The notes under the pieces were generated by a model. That model was not told the DNA's origin. It searched no databases and saw nothing but the letters and a program-made list of their open reading frames with translations. DNA of 64,000 nucleotides from Pseudomonadales bacterium. GTDB taxonomy: Bacteria; Pseudomonadota; Gammaproteobacteria; Pseudomonadales; Azotimanducaceae. The stretch is from NCBI GenBank assembly GCA_019090615.1, contig JAHRVQ010000058.1, positions 16,727 through 80,726 of the forward strand. The letters are read 5' to 3'. Of the stretch, positions 56,781-64,000 are shown piece by piece. Each line of letters begins with the position of its first letter. The first letter of the stretch is position 1. The translations under genes and the position numbers were made by a program.

Positions 56781-57491
56781 TTACGTTGGCGCATCAAATA
56801 ACGCCGAGATATCCAGTGCTTCGGTTGCAATCGCTAGCGGCGCTTTGCCTTCGGCAGTCAGGTCGTTACTAATAAACGGGATAATGCCAAGTAGCGGTGC
56901 TTCAATATGGTCGCGCAGATAGGTGATGTTTTCATTCATCCTGGCAGCCTGTGGGTCGATGCAATTGGCGACCCAGGCCGACAGTGGCAAACCGCTATTG
57001 CGAATGGCATTGACGGTGAGCAGTGCATGATTCAGACAGCCCAGCCGGATTGCTACGACTAAAATGACGGGCAGCTTTAATATGGAACAAAAGTCTGCCA
57101 GGGTTTCCTGTTGATTAAGGGGTACATGCCAGCCGCCGGCGCCTTCGGTAAGCAGCAAGTCGGGTTGATATTGCAACAGGTGATTAAAATGCCGTTGTAG
57201 CAGTGGGATATTGAGTGCCACCGCTTCGTCCTCGGCTGCAATATGAGGCGCAATGGCGGCTTTGAGTGTGATTGGATTTATTTCTTCGTAACTGCAAGGG
57301 ATAGAGCTGCCCTCATGTAGTAACAGGCCGTCCTCATTGCGTAAACCGTCAGTTGTCTCAATACAGCCCGCCGCCACGGGTTTAAAACCCAGGGTGGATT
57401 TGCCCATTGCAATGGCTGATTTTAAGATGGCGCTGGTCACTAACGTTTTCCCTACTTCTGTATCTGTGCCGGTGACAAAATATTGTTGCAT
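56781..57491 (-). CDS. bioD: dethiobiotin synthetase
   Basis: 236 residues. Makes dethiobiotin from 7,8-diaminopelargonate, CO2 and ATP, the step before BioB. P-loop 'VTGTDTEVGKTLVTSAIL' at residues 6-23, 'GFKPVAAGC' with the substrate-binding Lys, 'LLTEGAGGWHVPL' and 'LPVILVVAIRLGCLNHALLT' are all present. Length is normal. It lies downstream of bioF on the same strand, separated by about 120 bp of tandem repeats. bioB and bioC are not in the window. Confidence 0.95.
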   Translation of the reverse strand: MQQYFVTGTDTEVGKTLVTSAILKSAIAMGKSTLGFKPVAAGCIETTDGLRNEDGLLLHEGSSIPCSYEEINPITLKAAIAPHIAAEDEAVALNIPLLQRHFNHLLQYQPDLLLTEGAGGWHVPLNQQETLADFCSILKLPVILVVAIRLGCLNHALLTVNAIRNSGLPLSAWVANCIDPQAARMNENITYLRDHIEAPLLGIIPFISNDLTAEGKAPLAIATEALDISALFDAPT

Positions 57492-57510
57492 GGTGGGGTA
57501 TCCTAAAAGT

Positions 57511-57648
57511 GCTAAGGGCTTTTTATAGAAGAGCCGCTGAAGGCTCTTTATTGTAGAACCGCTGAAGGCTCTTTATTAGAACCGCTGAGGGCTTTTTATG
57601 GTAGAGCCGCTAAGGGCTTTTTATATGAATCTCGCTAAGGGCTTCAAC
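57511..57648 (-). repeat. 25-bp tandem repeats between bioF and bioD
   Basis: Six imperfect units of the form GCTRARGGCTYTTTAT... start at 57511, 57536, 57561, 57584, 57609 and 57634 (spacings 25, 25, 23, 25, 25). Several units can fold as AGAGCC/GGCTCT hairpins. The last units overlap the 3' end of bioF and supply its final codons. Confidence 0.8.
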
Positions 57649-58785
57649 CAACTGTTCGACCTGGCTTTTGGTGTGGGCCGCGCTTAGGGTTATCCGTAGT
57701 CGTGAGGTGTTTTTCGGCACAGTTGGTGGTCGGATAGCCGATACCAGGATCCCTTTGGATGCGAGGTAATCAGCGGCCGCCAGGGTGGTTTCGACTGCGC
57801 CGAAAATGATCGGCTGGATAGCGGTTAATGAATTTTCCAGCGGCAGACCGGCAGCTTCGGCAAGCTGCCGGAAATAGGCGATAAGAGACTGTAAATGCTG
57901 TCGTCTGTCGTTATCCTGCTGCACGATTTTGAGGCTAGTAAGGGTGGCGGCAGCCAGGATCGGTGATAGTGCGGTGGTATAAATATAACTGCGGGCACGT
58001 TGGATAAGCCATTCAATCAGCTCATCACTGCCAGCGACAAAGGCACCCTGGGTGCCAAGCGCCTTGCCCAGGGTGCCAACATAAATGTCGAGTTGTTCTG
58101 GCTGCAGACCGAGGTGTTGTCTGATGCCGCCACCATGACTACCCAAAACACCCAGGCCATGGGCGTCATCGATCATTGTCCATGCCTTATGCTGAGTTGC
58201 GATATCGATGATGGCTGGTATATCGGCCATATCGCCGTCCATACTGAAAACACTTTCAGTGATGATCAGGCGACGTGAATAATTTTGCTCGGTGGTCAGC
58301 ATGGTGTTTAATGCCGGTAGGTCGTTATGCGGATATCGGGTGCTGCTGCCCTGGCTTAACCAGGCCCCATCCAGTAGCGAGGCGTGATTAAGTGCATCAT
58401 GAAATACCCGGTCGCCGGTGCCAATTAATGCGTTTATCACCCCCATATTGGCCATATAACCACTACAAAAGAGTAATGCACGGGGAAACCCTGTGAAGGC
58501 CGCCAGTTTTTGTTCCAGTTCGTGGTGCACCTGATGATGGCCCAGAATAAGGTGTGATGCGCTGGCACCAACGCCGTAAGTTTTAGCCGCGGTTTGGGCG
58601 GCTTGAATGACTTCCGGGTGATGGGCCAGGCCCAGATAGTCGTTGCTGCAAAACCCCAGATAGTTTTTGCCGTTAATTTTAACCAGCGGTTCTGGTGGGC
58701 TCTGCCTTATTTGCCGCTGGCGATACAGCTGTTGTTGTTGGCGTTGCGCTAATTCCTTCGAAAGTACTGATTTTAAATTCGACAA
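57610..58785 (-). CDS. bioF: 8-amino-7-oxononanoate synthase
   Basis: PLP enzyme joining pimeloyl-thioester and alanine in biotin synthesis. TTG 58785 is preferred: it gives 391 residues, near the E. coli length (384), and has GGGA 6 bases upstream; a longer frame from GTG 58833 has no ribosome binding site. Conserved: 'LGFCSNDYLGLAHHPEV', 'VGASASHLILGHHQVHHELE', 'ALLFCSGYMANMGVI', 'HDALNHASLLDGAWLS', 'DDAHGLGVLG' and 'VGTLGKALG' with the PLP-binding Lys. The C-terminal codons lie in the tandem repeat. It probably forms an operon with bioD. Confidence 0.95.
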   Translation of the reverse strand: MSNLKSVLSKELAQRQQQQLYRQRQIRQSPPEPLVKINGKNYLGFCSNDYLGLAHHPEVIQAAQTAAKTYGVGASASHLILGHHQVHHELEQKLAAFTGFPRALLFCSGYMANMGVINALIGTGDRVFHDALNHASLLDGAWLSQGSSTRYPHNDLPALNTMLTTEQNYSRRLIITESVFSMDGDMADIPAIIDIATQHKAWTMIDDAHGLGVLGSHGGGIRQHLGLQPEQLDIYVGTLGKALGTQGAFVAGSDELIEWLIQRARSYIYTTALSPILAAATLTSLKIVQQDNDRRQHLQSLIAYFRQLAEAAGLPLENSLTAIQPIIFGAVETTLAAADYLASKGILVSAIRPPTVPKNTSRLRITLSAAHTKSQVEQLVEALSEIHIKSP

Positions 58786-59082
58786 GGGTTTTCCCGATTG
58801 GATAATGCATGTGCGCAGGTTAAAAGATTTCACTCATGTGTCAATAGTTGCGTGGATTATCGTCCTGTGGGTTGAGGTTGCCTGGCTGAAACAGGCCGGC
58901 TGAAAGCGGGTGAGTAAAAAGGGCCAGGCCTGCTAAACTGTGCGCCGAAGGATCGATTATGGTTTATCAGGTCAGCCGATAGCCCTGTTTGCTGAATTCT
59001 AATTATTTATCCCAGGGCCGGTTGTAAAAGATTATTGATGTCGCCAGCATAAAACTAGATGGAGTTCGTTAAGCCGTAGATT
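58786..59082. promoter_or_regulatory. divergent bioF / bioA promoter region
   Basis: About 300 bp between divergent biotin genes, where a BirA operator would be expected. I found no clear match to the BirA palindrome. A GC-rich stem-forming stretch 'aaagggccaggcct' lies near 58917-58930. Confidence 0.4.
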
Positions 59083-60429
59083 ATGAAAATACCGCAATTA
59101 ACCAATGAGCAGTTAACCGAATTCGATCAACAGCATTTGTGGCACCCTTATGCCGCAATGTTGGATGCGACACCTGCCCATGCGGTAGAAAGTGGCGAAG
59201 GCGCTTATCTGAATATGCAAAATGGCGATCGCCTGTTAGATGCCATGTCATCCTGGTGGTGCGCGATTCATGGTTATAACCATCCTCAGCTCAATGCGGC
59301 TGTGTTACAACAAATGTCAAAAATTTCCCATGTGATGTTTGGTGGTTTAACGCATCAGCCAGCAGTGGCGTTGGGTCAACGTTTACTGGCGCTTTTGCCG
59401 CAGGGCCTGGAGCATATATTTTATGCTGATTCAGGGTCGGTGGCGGTGGAGGTGGCTATTAAGATGGCGCTGCAATATTCTTTTTCGGCGCAGTGTTCTG
59501 CTGAACAGGGCGGCCAGAAAGCTGAGAAGGCACAACCGTCAGGTTTGCTAAAAAATAAACTGCTGACTATTCGCGGCGGTTATCATGGCGATACTTTTGC
59601 AGCCATGTCTGTTTGCGACCCCGTGGGCGGGATGCATGAACATTTTGCAGGGGCATTAACTCGTCAGTTTTTTGCCGAGCGTCCAGCGATTGCTTTTGCG
59701 GACGAGTGGCAGGCAAATGACATTCAAAGCTTCCGGCAATTAATCGAGCAGCATCAGGCAAGTATTGCCGCTGTGATTCTTGAACCTGTGGTGCAGGGGG
59801 CGGGTGGTATGTATTTTTATCATCCGCAATACCTGCGTGAAGTCAGGCGTCTTTGTGATCAACATCAGATACTTTTAATTTTCGATGAGATTGCTACGGG
59901 CTTTGGCCGCACAGGAAAAATGTTTGCCTGCGAACATGCCGATGTTACACCGGATATCCTGTGTGTCGGCAAAGCTTTAACCGGCGGTTATATGACCCTG
60001 GCGGCAACTATTGCGAGTAAAAAAGTGGTTGCGGGCATAGAGAAAAATAGCAGTGGTGTATTGATGCATGGGCCAACTTTTATGGCTAATCCATTAGCCT
60101 GTGCGGTGGCTTGCGCCAGTCTTGATTTGTTGCTTGATGGCGGTTGGCAGCGGCAGGTCGCTGATATTGAATGCTGGTTAGAAAAGGGTTTGGCGCAAGC
60201 CAAAGATTGCAGCAATGTAGAGGATGTGCGCGTTTTGGGCGCCATCGGTGTGATTGAGTTGAAACAGGTAGTCGATTACCAGCAAATACAACGGCTGGCG
60301 ATGGCCCAGGGTGTTTGGTTAAGGCCTTTTGGCAAGCTGGTTTATACCATGCCGCCCTATATCTGCTCGGCGCCACAAATAGCGAAAATTTGCCAGGCCA
60401 TGTGTGCCATTGCGCGGCTGCCGGTGTAA
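59083..60429 (+). CDS. bioA: adenosylmethionine-8-amino-7-oxononanoate aminotransferase
   Basis: 448 residues. Converts 7-keto-8-aminopelargonate to 7,8-diaminopelargonate with SAM as amino donor. Class III PLP transaminase features: 'HLWHPYAAM', 'LLDAMSSWWCAIHGYNHPQ' (W-W-x-x-x-H-G-Y is specific to BioA), 'ADSGSVAVEVAIKMA', 'RGGYHGDTFAAMSV', 'ILIFDEIATGFGRTG'-like stretch and 'VGKALTGGYM' with the PLP Lys. A short insert (residues about 130-155, Gln/Ala/Gly-rich) follows 'LQYSFS'. Transcribed away from bioF. Confidence 0.96.
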   Translation: MKIPQLTNEQLTEFDQQHLWHPYAAMLDATPAHAVESGEGAYLNMQNGDRLLDAMSSWWCAIHGYNHPQLNAAVLQQMSKISHVMFGGLTHQPAVALGQRLLALLPQGLEHIFYADSGSVAVEVAIKMALQYSFSAQCSAEQGGQKAEKAQPSGLLKNKLLTIRGGYHGDTFAAMSVCDPVGGMHEHFAGALTRQFFAERPAIAFADEWQANDIQSFRQLIEQHQASIAAVILEPVVQGAGGMYFYHPQYLREVRRLCDQHQILLIFDEIATGFGRTGKMFACEHADVTPDILCVGKALTGGYMTLAATIASKKVVAGIEKNSSGVLMHGPTFMANPLACAVACASLDLLLDGGWQRQVADIECWLEKGLAQAKDCSNVEDVRVLGAIGVIELKQVVDYQQIQRLAMAQGVWLRPFGKLVYTMPPYICSAPQIAKICQAMCAIARLPV

Positions 60430-60471
60430 TGTTTTCAGTCTCTTAGTCTGAGTTGATAGAGTTAGTCTGTG

Positions 60472-61110
60472 TTATTCAGCGAGGCTTATAAGTTCAGATG
60501 GGTTTGACAGCATACGTGCTGGTTTATGCGCGATTAATTCTGTGTGTGAACCATAACCCCATAGTACCCCAACGGCTTGCAGGTGGTTCTTATGCGCAGC
60601 GGTTAAATCAATATATCGATCACCAATCATTAACGATTTGTGATTGATAATGCCCTGCTCAAGTAGTGTCGCCAATTGCTGGCATTTTTCAATACCCACA
60701 TCACCACCACTTACAAAGGTGAAGTGTTGGCGGATAGAAAAAAGTTCAAGAATTTTTTCCGCAAAGTGTGCAGGTTTTGATGTACAAATACCTAATTGGA
60801 CCTCAGGTATCGAACTTAACTGCGCTAGTGCGGATACCACACCCGGGTAGAGTATATTCTCTGCATAACCAATTTCAGCATAACGCTCGCGGTATTTTTC
60901 AACTAACGCATTAATGAGTGTGCTGTCAGTTGTGGCTGCCAGGCTGGCAAAGGATGCATCTAACGGTGGGCCAATAAATGTGGCTAGTTCATCTTCGTCG
61001 CGTTCGCGGAAACCATGAAACTTTAACGCATGGTTTATTGACCTTGTGAATCCCTGTTTGGGGTCACTTATGGTGCCATCAAGGTCAAAAATTAAATAAT
61101 CGTATTTCAT
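60472..61110 (-). CDS. HAD-family phosphatase, phosphoglycolate-phosphatase-like
   Basis: 212 residues from ATG 61110, with GGAG 6 bases upstream; the longer frame is not needed. HAD motif I 'DYLIFDLDGTISD', a helical cap (about 15-85), motif II 'GICTSKP', motif III Lys 'KCQQLATLL' region, and motif IV 'LMIGDRYIDLTAA'. Belongs to the Gph/PgmB-like group; the exact substrate cannot be read. It converges with bioA, with only about 40 bp between them. Confidence 0.85.
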   Translation of the reverse strand: MKYDYLIFDLDGTISDPKQGFTRSINHALKFHGFRERDEDELATFIGPPLDASFASLAATTDSTLINALVEKYRERYAEIGYAENILYPGVVSALAQLSSIPEVQLGICTSKPAHFAEKILELFSIRQHFTFVSGGDVGIEKCQQLATLLEQGIINHKSLMIGDRYIDLTAAHKNHLQAVGVLWGYGSHTELIAHKPARMLSNPSELISLAE

Positions 61111-61404
61111 TTTATACTCCTTGGGGCTTAATTTTTTATGGTAGGCCGAGTTTGCCGAGTCTTTTTTAATGCCGGCTAACAAGTAATACTGGATCAGTTA
61201 TAACATTCCAGCATCGATGTTAAAAGCTGCATCTGTCACGATCACTACAACGGGAAGGTTCCGGCGCACTGTGCCATATCAGCTTGCGGGGAGACCGGCG
61301 TAAAGAGGTTTATCTGGATAATACTGATAGAAATTAATGGTTGGTGGCAATTTAAAAAGTCAGCGATTGGTTCTGCCGGGTAGTGCATGCTTGCTGTCAA
61401 ATGG
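61111..61404. other. gap upstream of HAD gene
   Basis: About 290 bp with no supported frame. Holds the HAD gene's promoter and the edge of the recombinase remnant. Confidence 0.4.
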
Positions 61405-61655
61405 GCGGTCGATTTTCACCGTACTCGGCATTTAACTGTAAGAAAACGTGACTGAGTTAAACTGGCCACGAAGGTTTTGAGACCCTCAAGGGATAACTGA
61501 TCAGGGTATCGATCAAAAAACTGCCTGATCTGGCGCACCGCCCGCGAATAGCAGTCAATCGTGACCTTGCTCTTGCCTTGCCGAATCGGTGCGTTAACAT
61601 GCTGTTCATACTGGCGAGCAAAATGCGCTTGTTGTTTGTTGTTCAGTTGTCCGCA
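61405..61655 (-). pseudogene. tyrosine recombinase N-terminal remnant
   Basis: The minus strand reads 'NNKQQAHFARQYEQH', 'IRQGKSKVTIDCYSRAVRQIRQFFDRYPDQL' split in two, and 'LEGLKTFVASL', the SAM-like DNA-binding N-domain of integrases that accompany IS91-type elements. After a frameshift it continues 'STVKID' and stops. The catalytic domain is gone. Confidence 0.7.
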
Positions 61656-61657
61656 CT

Positions 61658-61693
61658 CTGGTTCTCAATCTGGTTCTCAATCTGGTTCTCAAT
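61658..61693. repeat. 12-bp tandem repeat
   Basis: Three perfect copies of 'ctggttctcaat' just upstream of the recombinase remnant on its strand. Confidence 0.9.
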
Positions 61694-61857
61694 CTGATTA
61701 AGTGCGGTGAGGAATTATTGATGGGGATTTTAGGTGGGTAAACTCTGCCGCGTAGGCGCGTCGTTCAACAAAATGCTGTTGTCTGAAAATTTTTTCGCTG
61801 CGCTCCAAATTTGCTGCAATTCTTGGCGTTAAATCCCTCAAAGTAAATATTATGTAC

Positions 61858-61890
61858 TTGCACAATTTACCGTACAAGATATAATTGTGC
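61858..61890 (+). promoter_or_regulatory. yefM promoter with overlapping operator
   Basis: TTGCAC (61858-61863) and TATAAT (61880-61885) are separated by 16 bases. A perfect inverted repeat GCACAATT...AATTGTGC (61860-61890) spans both boxes, and 'gtacaag' motifs recur at 61872 and 61900. This fits autorepression by the YefM-YoeB complex. Confidence 0.7.
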
Positions 61891-61918
61891 TGTAAATAGT
61901 ACAAGTAAGAGGTTTTCT

Positions 61919-62173
61919 ATGAGGGTTGTCAATTTCTCAGAGGCTAGAAATAAGCTAAAAAGTGTTTTGGATCAAGTGGTTGAAGATGCTGATTACACTG
62001 TGATTTCACGTAGAGATGCTGCCGATGCCGTTGTTATGTCTCTCGATCATTTCAATGGACTAATGGAAACGGTGCATCTATTAAAAAGCCCAGCTAATGC
62101 AGCGCATTTGACAAGGTCAATCGCGCAATACCGTTCTGGCGAAGTAGAAGATCATAAGCTAGCTGATGACTGA
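61919..62173 (+). CDS. yefM: antitoxin YefM (Phd/YefM family)
   Basis: 84 residues. Binds and silences YoeB and represses its own promoter. N-terminal DNA-binding half 'RVVNFSEARNKLKSVLDQVVEDADYTVISRRDAADAVVMSL' follows the family closely; the C-terminal part wraps the toxin. AAGAGG lies 6 bases before ATG. The yoeB start overlaps its stop by 8 bases, the usual coupling that keeps antitoxin in excess. Confidence 0.93.
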   Translation: MRVVNFSEARNKLKSVLDQVVEDADYTVISRRDAADAVVMSLDHFNGLMETVHLLKSPANAAHLTRSIAQYRSGEVEDHKLADD

Positions 62174-62432
62174 AGTATTAGCCTGGACAAAAGAAGCCTG
62201 GAAAGATTATCTATACTGGCAAGCTCAGGATAAAAAAACACTGAAGCGCATCAATAAGCTAATCCTAGAAACTCAAAGAAACCCATTTGAAGGGATTGGC
62301 AAACCAGAGCCATTAAGGGAAACTTTATCTGGCTTTTGGTCTCGTCGTATTGATGAAAGTAATCGGTTGGTATACGTAGTCGATGCTGACCAACTAACGA
62401 TTATTGCATGCCGATACCACTATGAAAAATGA
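62166..62432 (+). CDS. yoeB: toxin YoeB, ribosome-dependent mRNA interferase
   Basis: 88 residues. Cuts mRNA in the ribosomal A site. All residues known to matter in E. coli YoeB have matches: Glu48, Arg67, His85 and Tyr86 (in CRYHY). 'DYLYWQAQDKKTLKRINKLI' and 'GFWSRRIDE' are family hallmarks. Two extra residues follow the usual CRYHY end. The pair looks intact. Confidence 0.95.
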   Translation: MTEVLAWTKEAWKDYLYWQAQDKKTLKRINKLILETQRNPFEGIGKPEPLRETLSGFWSRRIDESNRLVYVVDADQLTIIACRYHYEK

Positions 62433-62584
62433 TTTGACAAATGGCTCCGGCAGATTGCCAAAAGCGTCACTTATTTTACGAAGAACCCGCAGGAAAATCG
62501 CCACTTTCCTCAGCTGATTAGCAAAACTCCATGCCCAACTATATCGATTCAAGCTTCAATCAAAGCAAGTTTAGCTGCTGATTT
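62433..62584. other. spacer between TA pair and MITE copy 1
   Basis: About 150 bp with no supported feature. Confidence 0.4.
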
Positions 62585-62827
62585 CTGGGGTCAGTGTAAA
62601 GTGCCATAGTAAATAGACAGTAAATAGACAGTGATCAGGCCATGACTATACATGATTGGCGGATAAGTTTTGTCACGGCGTGGTGTCGATCGCGAATAAC
62701 TTAGGCTGGCCGGATTTGGAAGGCATTTTTACTGCTGTGTCGCAAAAGATCGAAGAAATAACTGGTGGTTTCACCATTCTTTTATCTCGGTAAAAAGGTT
62801 TACTCTGGCACTTTGCTCCGACCCCAG
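62585..62827. mobile_element. MITE copy 1 (243 bp)
   Basis: Ends in imperfect 21-bp terminal inverted repeats (CTGGGGTC...AAAGTGCC at the left, its complement at the right; 18 of 21 match). Internally about 90% like copy 2, but a small deletion breaks the short ORF that copy 2 carries. No transposase is encoded, so it must have moved by a helper in trans. Confidence 0.8.
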
Positions 62828-62934
62828 GCGCTTTTTTTTGCAAGAAGCCGCAGAAAGGCTGCCAATTAACCCAAACCCATTACAGAGACGTTATAACGCT
62901 GGAGTTATGGTATAACCGGGGTTATACTTATAAA
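62828..62934 (+). promoter_or_regulatory. operator/promoter of RHH-MazF pair
   Basis: Palindromes GTTATAAC (62890-62897) and GGTATAACC (62909-62917) and another GGTTATA (62920-62926) form an array just before the antitoxin. TATACT (62923-62928) may be the -10, which would put the transcript start at or next to ATG 62935. No Shine-Dalgarno lies at normal spacing, so the message may be nearly leaderless. Confidence 0.5.
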
Positions 62935-63171
62935 ATGAAAACAGCGATATCAATCCCGGACCAAATATTCGCCGCTGCGGAACAAACGGCAAAACGCTTG
63001 GGCATCTCCCGTAGCGAGTTGTATGCCAGCGCGGTAAGAGACTATATAGAATCGCATGTATCTGAAGAAATTACCGAAAAGCTGAATCAAGTATATTCTG
63101 CCGAAAAATCTGCTTTAGATTCAAGCCTTCAATCGATGCAGTCAAGTTCGCTTGGAAAGGAAGACTGGTAA
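62935..63171 (+). CDS. ribbon-helix-helix antitoxin partner of MazF
   Basis: 78 residues. N-terminal RHH DNA-binding pattern 'KTAISIPDQIFAAAEQTAKRLGISRSELYASAVRDYI', as in MazE-like (not AbrB-type) antitoxins, then an acidic/Ser-rich tail that should bind the toxin. Its TAA directly abuts the toxin's ATG. It likely represses its own promoter through the GTTATA palindromes. Confidence 0.88.
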   Translation: MKTAISIPDQIFAAAEQTAKRLGISRSELYASAVRDYIESHVSEEITEKLNQVYSAEKSALDSSLQSMQSSSLGKEDW

Positions 63172-63510
63172 ATGAAAAGAGGTGAAGTTTGGTGGGCCAG
63201 TATGCCCGAACCAGCCGCATCAGAGCCCGGATTCCGAAGACCGGTTGTTATAATTCAATCTAACGAATTTAACCAAAGCCGAATCAATACGATAGTCGCA
63301 GCCGCTATATCATCTAATATTAAATTAGGACTAGCTCCGGGAAATGTCATCTTGACAAAGAAGAGTGTCGGTCTAGATCGGGAGTCAGTAGTAAATGTTT
63401 CTCAACTCATTACATTAGACAAATCCTTTCTCAGTGATCGGGTTGGCAAGGTTTCTAGTACTAAAATACAGGCTGTAGACGAAGGTGTTCGCCTTGTACT
63501 CGCTTTATAA
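63172..63510 (+). CDS. mazF: MazF/PemK-family toxin (endoribonuclease)
   Basis: 112 residues. MazF-like toxins cut single-stranded mRNA at short sequences. 'MKRGEVWWASMPEPAASEPGFRRPVVIIQ' and 'ESVVNVSQLITLDKSFLSDRVG' fit the family, including the early RGEVW strand, Arg in FRRPV and the 'NVSQLITL' strand. Full length. Lies between the MITE copies. Confidence 0.92.
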   Translation: MKRGEVWWASMPEPAASEPGFRRPVVIIQSNEFNQSRINTIVAAAISSNIKLGLAPGNVILTKKSVGLDRESVVNVSQLITLDKSFLSDRVGKVSSTKIQAVDEGVRLVLAL

Positions 63511-63647
63511 CAAGCGACTGTGATTAAGCCGACAAAAATATTTGTCTCGTTAGCTGCGCCCGGTTGTCACGAACCATGGCGTTTAAAATTGCCATAGTCT
63601 TGCGCATACACGCTGTTAGCGCTACCTTCTTATGATTTTTATGATTT
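63511..63647. other. spacer between MazF and MITE copy 2
   Basis: About 140 bp with no supported feature. Confidence 0.4.
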
Positions 63648-63897
63648 CTGGGGTCAGTGTAAAGTGCCATAGTAAATAGACAGTGGTCAGGCCATGACTT
63701 TACATGATTGGTGGATAAATTTTGTGACGGCGTGGTGTCGATCGCGAATCGCCAATAAGAATGTGAATAACTTAGCCCAGCGGGATTTGGAAGGCATTTT
63801 TACTGCTGTAGCGCAAAAGATCGAAGAAATAACTGGTGGTTTCACCATTCTTTTATCTCGGTAAAAGGTTTACTCTGGCACTTTGCTCCGACCCCAG
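63648..63897. mobile_element. MITE copy 2 (250 bp)
   Basis: Same ends as copy 1 and in the same orientation, so the two are direct repeats flanking the RHH-MazF pair. Both copies are followed by 'gcgcttt' and preceded by 'gattt'. No target duplication can be asserted because the flanks are themselves alike. Confidence 0.82.
63694..63864 (+). CDS. 56-codon ORF inside MITE copy 2
   Basis: Open frame 'MTLHDWWINFVTAW...GFTILLSR' with no recognised family. Its counterpart in copy 1 stops after 18 codons because of a deletion. Coding is doubtful; it could be a fragment of the parent element's gene. Confidence 0.3.
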   Translation: MTLHDWWINFVTAWCRSRIANKNVNNLAQRDLEGIFTAVAQKIEEITGGFTILLSR

Positions 63898-64000
63898 GCG
63901 CTTTAAGAGAAGGTGAGTGCGCAATGGTTGATGTATTGTCTGGTTCACAATGTTGAGAAGATCCAGAGATACGGTAATATTGCATAAAGGCGCCAGAGCG
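63898..64000. other. right edge of window
   Basis: About 100 bp without a supported gene. Confidence 0.3.

Noticed and set aside
57511..57648. CRISPR array
   Set aside because: Units are contiguous 25-mers without unique spacers and no cas gene is nearby.
58834..59082. BirA operator upstream of bioA
   Set aside because: No convincing match to the BirA palindrome could be found by eye.

Overview
The window reads as a chromosomal segment of a gammaproteobacterium, probably marine or environmental. The methionine aminopeptidase, BioA/BioF/BioD, HAD phosphatase and CaiB-type proteins are all proteobacterial in style, secreted proteins carry gammaproteobacterial-type signal peptides, and base composition is moderate (roughly mid-40s % GC) with AT-richer accessory stretches. 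No tRNA, rRNA or CRISPR array was recognised. All calls come from reading the sequence; no database search was run.

Region 1 (1-3.5 kb): a lipoprotein built of two tandem CsgG-like/FlgT-like units (minus strand) and a type I methionine aminopeptidase (plus strand).

Region 2 (3.75-27.8 kb): one co-directional, tightly packed, often ATGA-coupled cluster encoding a headless contractile injection apparatus. The order is: terminator-like protein with a lectin-like tail, sheath, tube, chaperone-like protein, Ser-rich protein, gpU-like protein, 1140-residue tape-measure-like protein, an 835-residue helical/hydrophobic/M23-peptidase protein, gpD-like hub, gpV-like spike, PAAR tip, gp25-like wedge, gpJ-like baseplate, a P2 gpI-like protein interrupted by a beta-propeller, two related fibre-like proteins and a last tail-tip-like protein. 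No capsid, portal, terminase, lysis or AAA+ ATPase gene was recognised, so it looks like an extracellular contractile injection system or tailocin of an unusual lineage. This is the most interesting part of the window.

Region 3 (28-32.5 kb): a CaiB/BaiF CoA-transferase and an MDR oxidoreductase converge on a shared hairpin terminator, followed by about 1.8 kb of gene-poor sequence with an IS3 transposase remnant.

Region 4 (32.7-46.7 kb): an exported protein, a 2383-residue RHS protein with a degenerate transglutaminase-like domain, a small membrane protein, and two secreted proteins (a squalene-cyclase-like repeat protein and an S8 subtilisin) that share a Ca-binding-repeat C-terminus and the same terminal tail. 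A decayed IS3 element abuts the protease.

Region 5 (46.7-56.7 kb): a gene-poor, AT-rich island with eight small exported Cys-containing proteins that look like diverged paralogues in mixed orientations, one lipoprotein, and two diverged copies of a roughly 1 kb decaying module.

Region 6 (56.8-61.1 kb): biotin synthesis genes bioD and bioF (minus), divergent bioA (plus), then a HAD phosphatase. A 25-bp tandem repeat lies between bioF and bioD.

Region 7 (61.1-64 kb): a tyrosine recombinase remnant, a YefM-YoeB toxin-antitoxin pair, and a ribbon-helix-helix/MazF pair bracketed by two copies of a 243-250 bp MITE with terminal inverted repeats.
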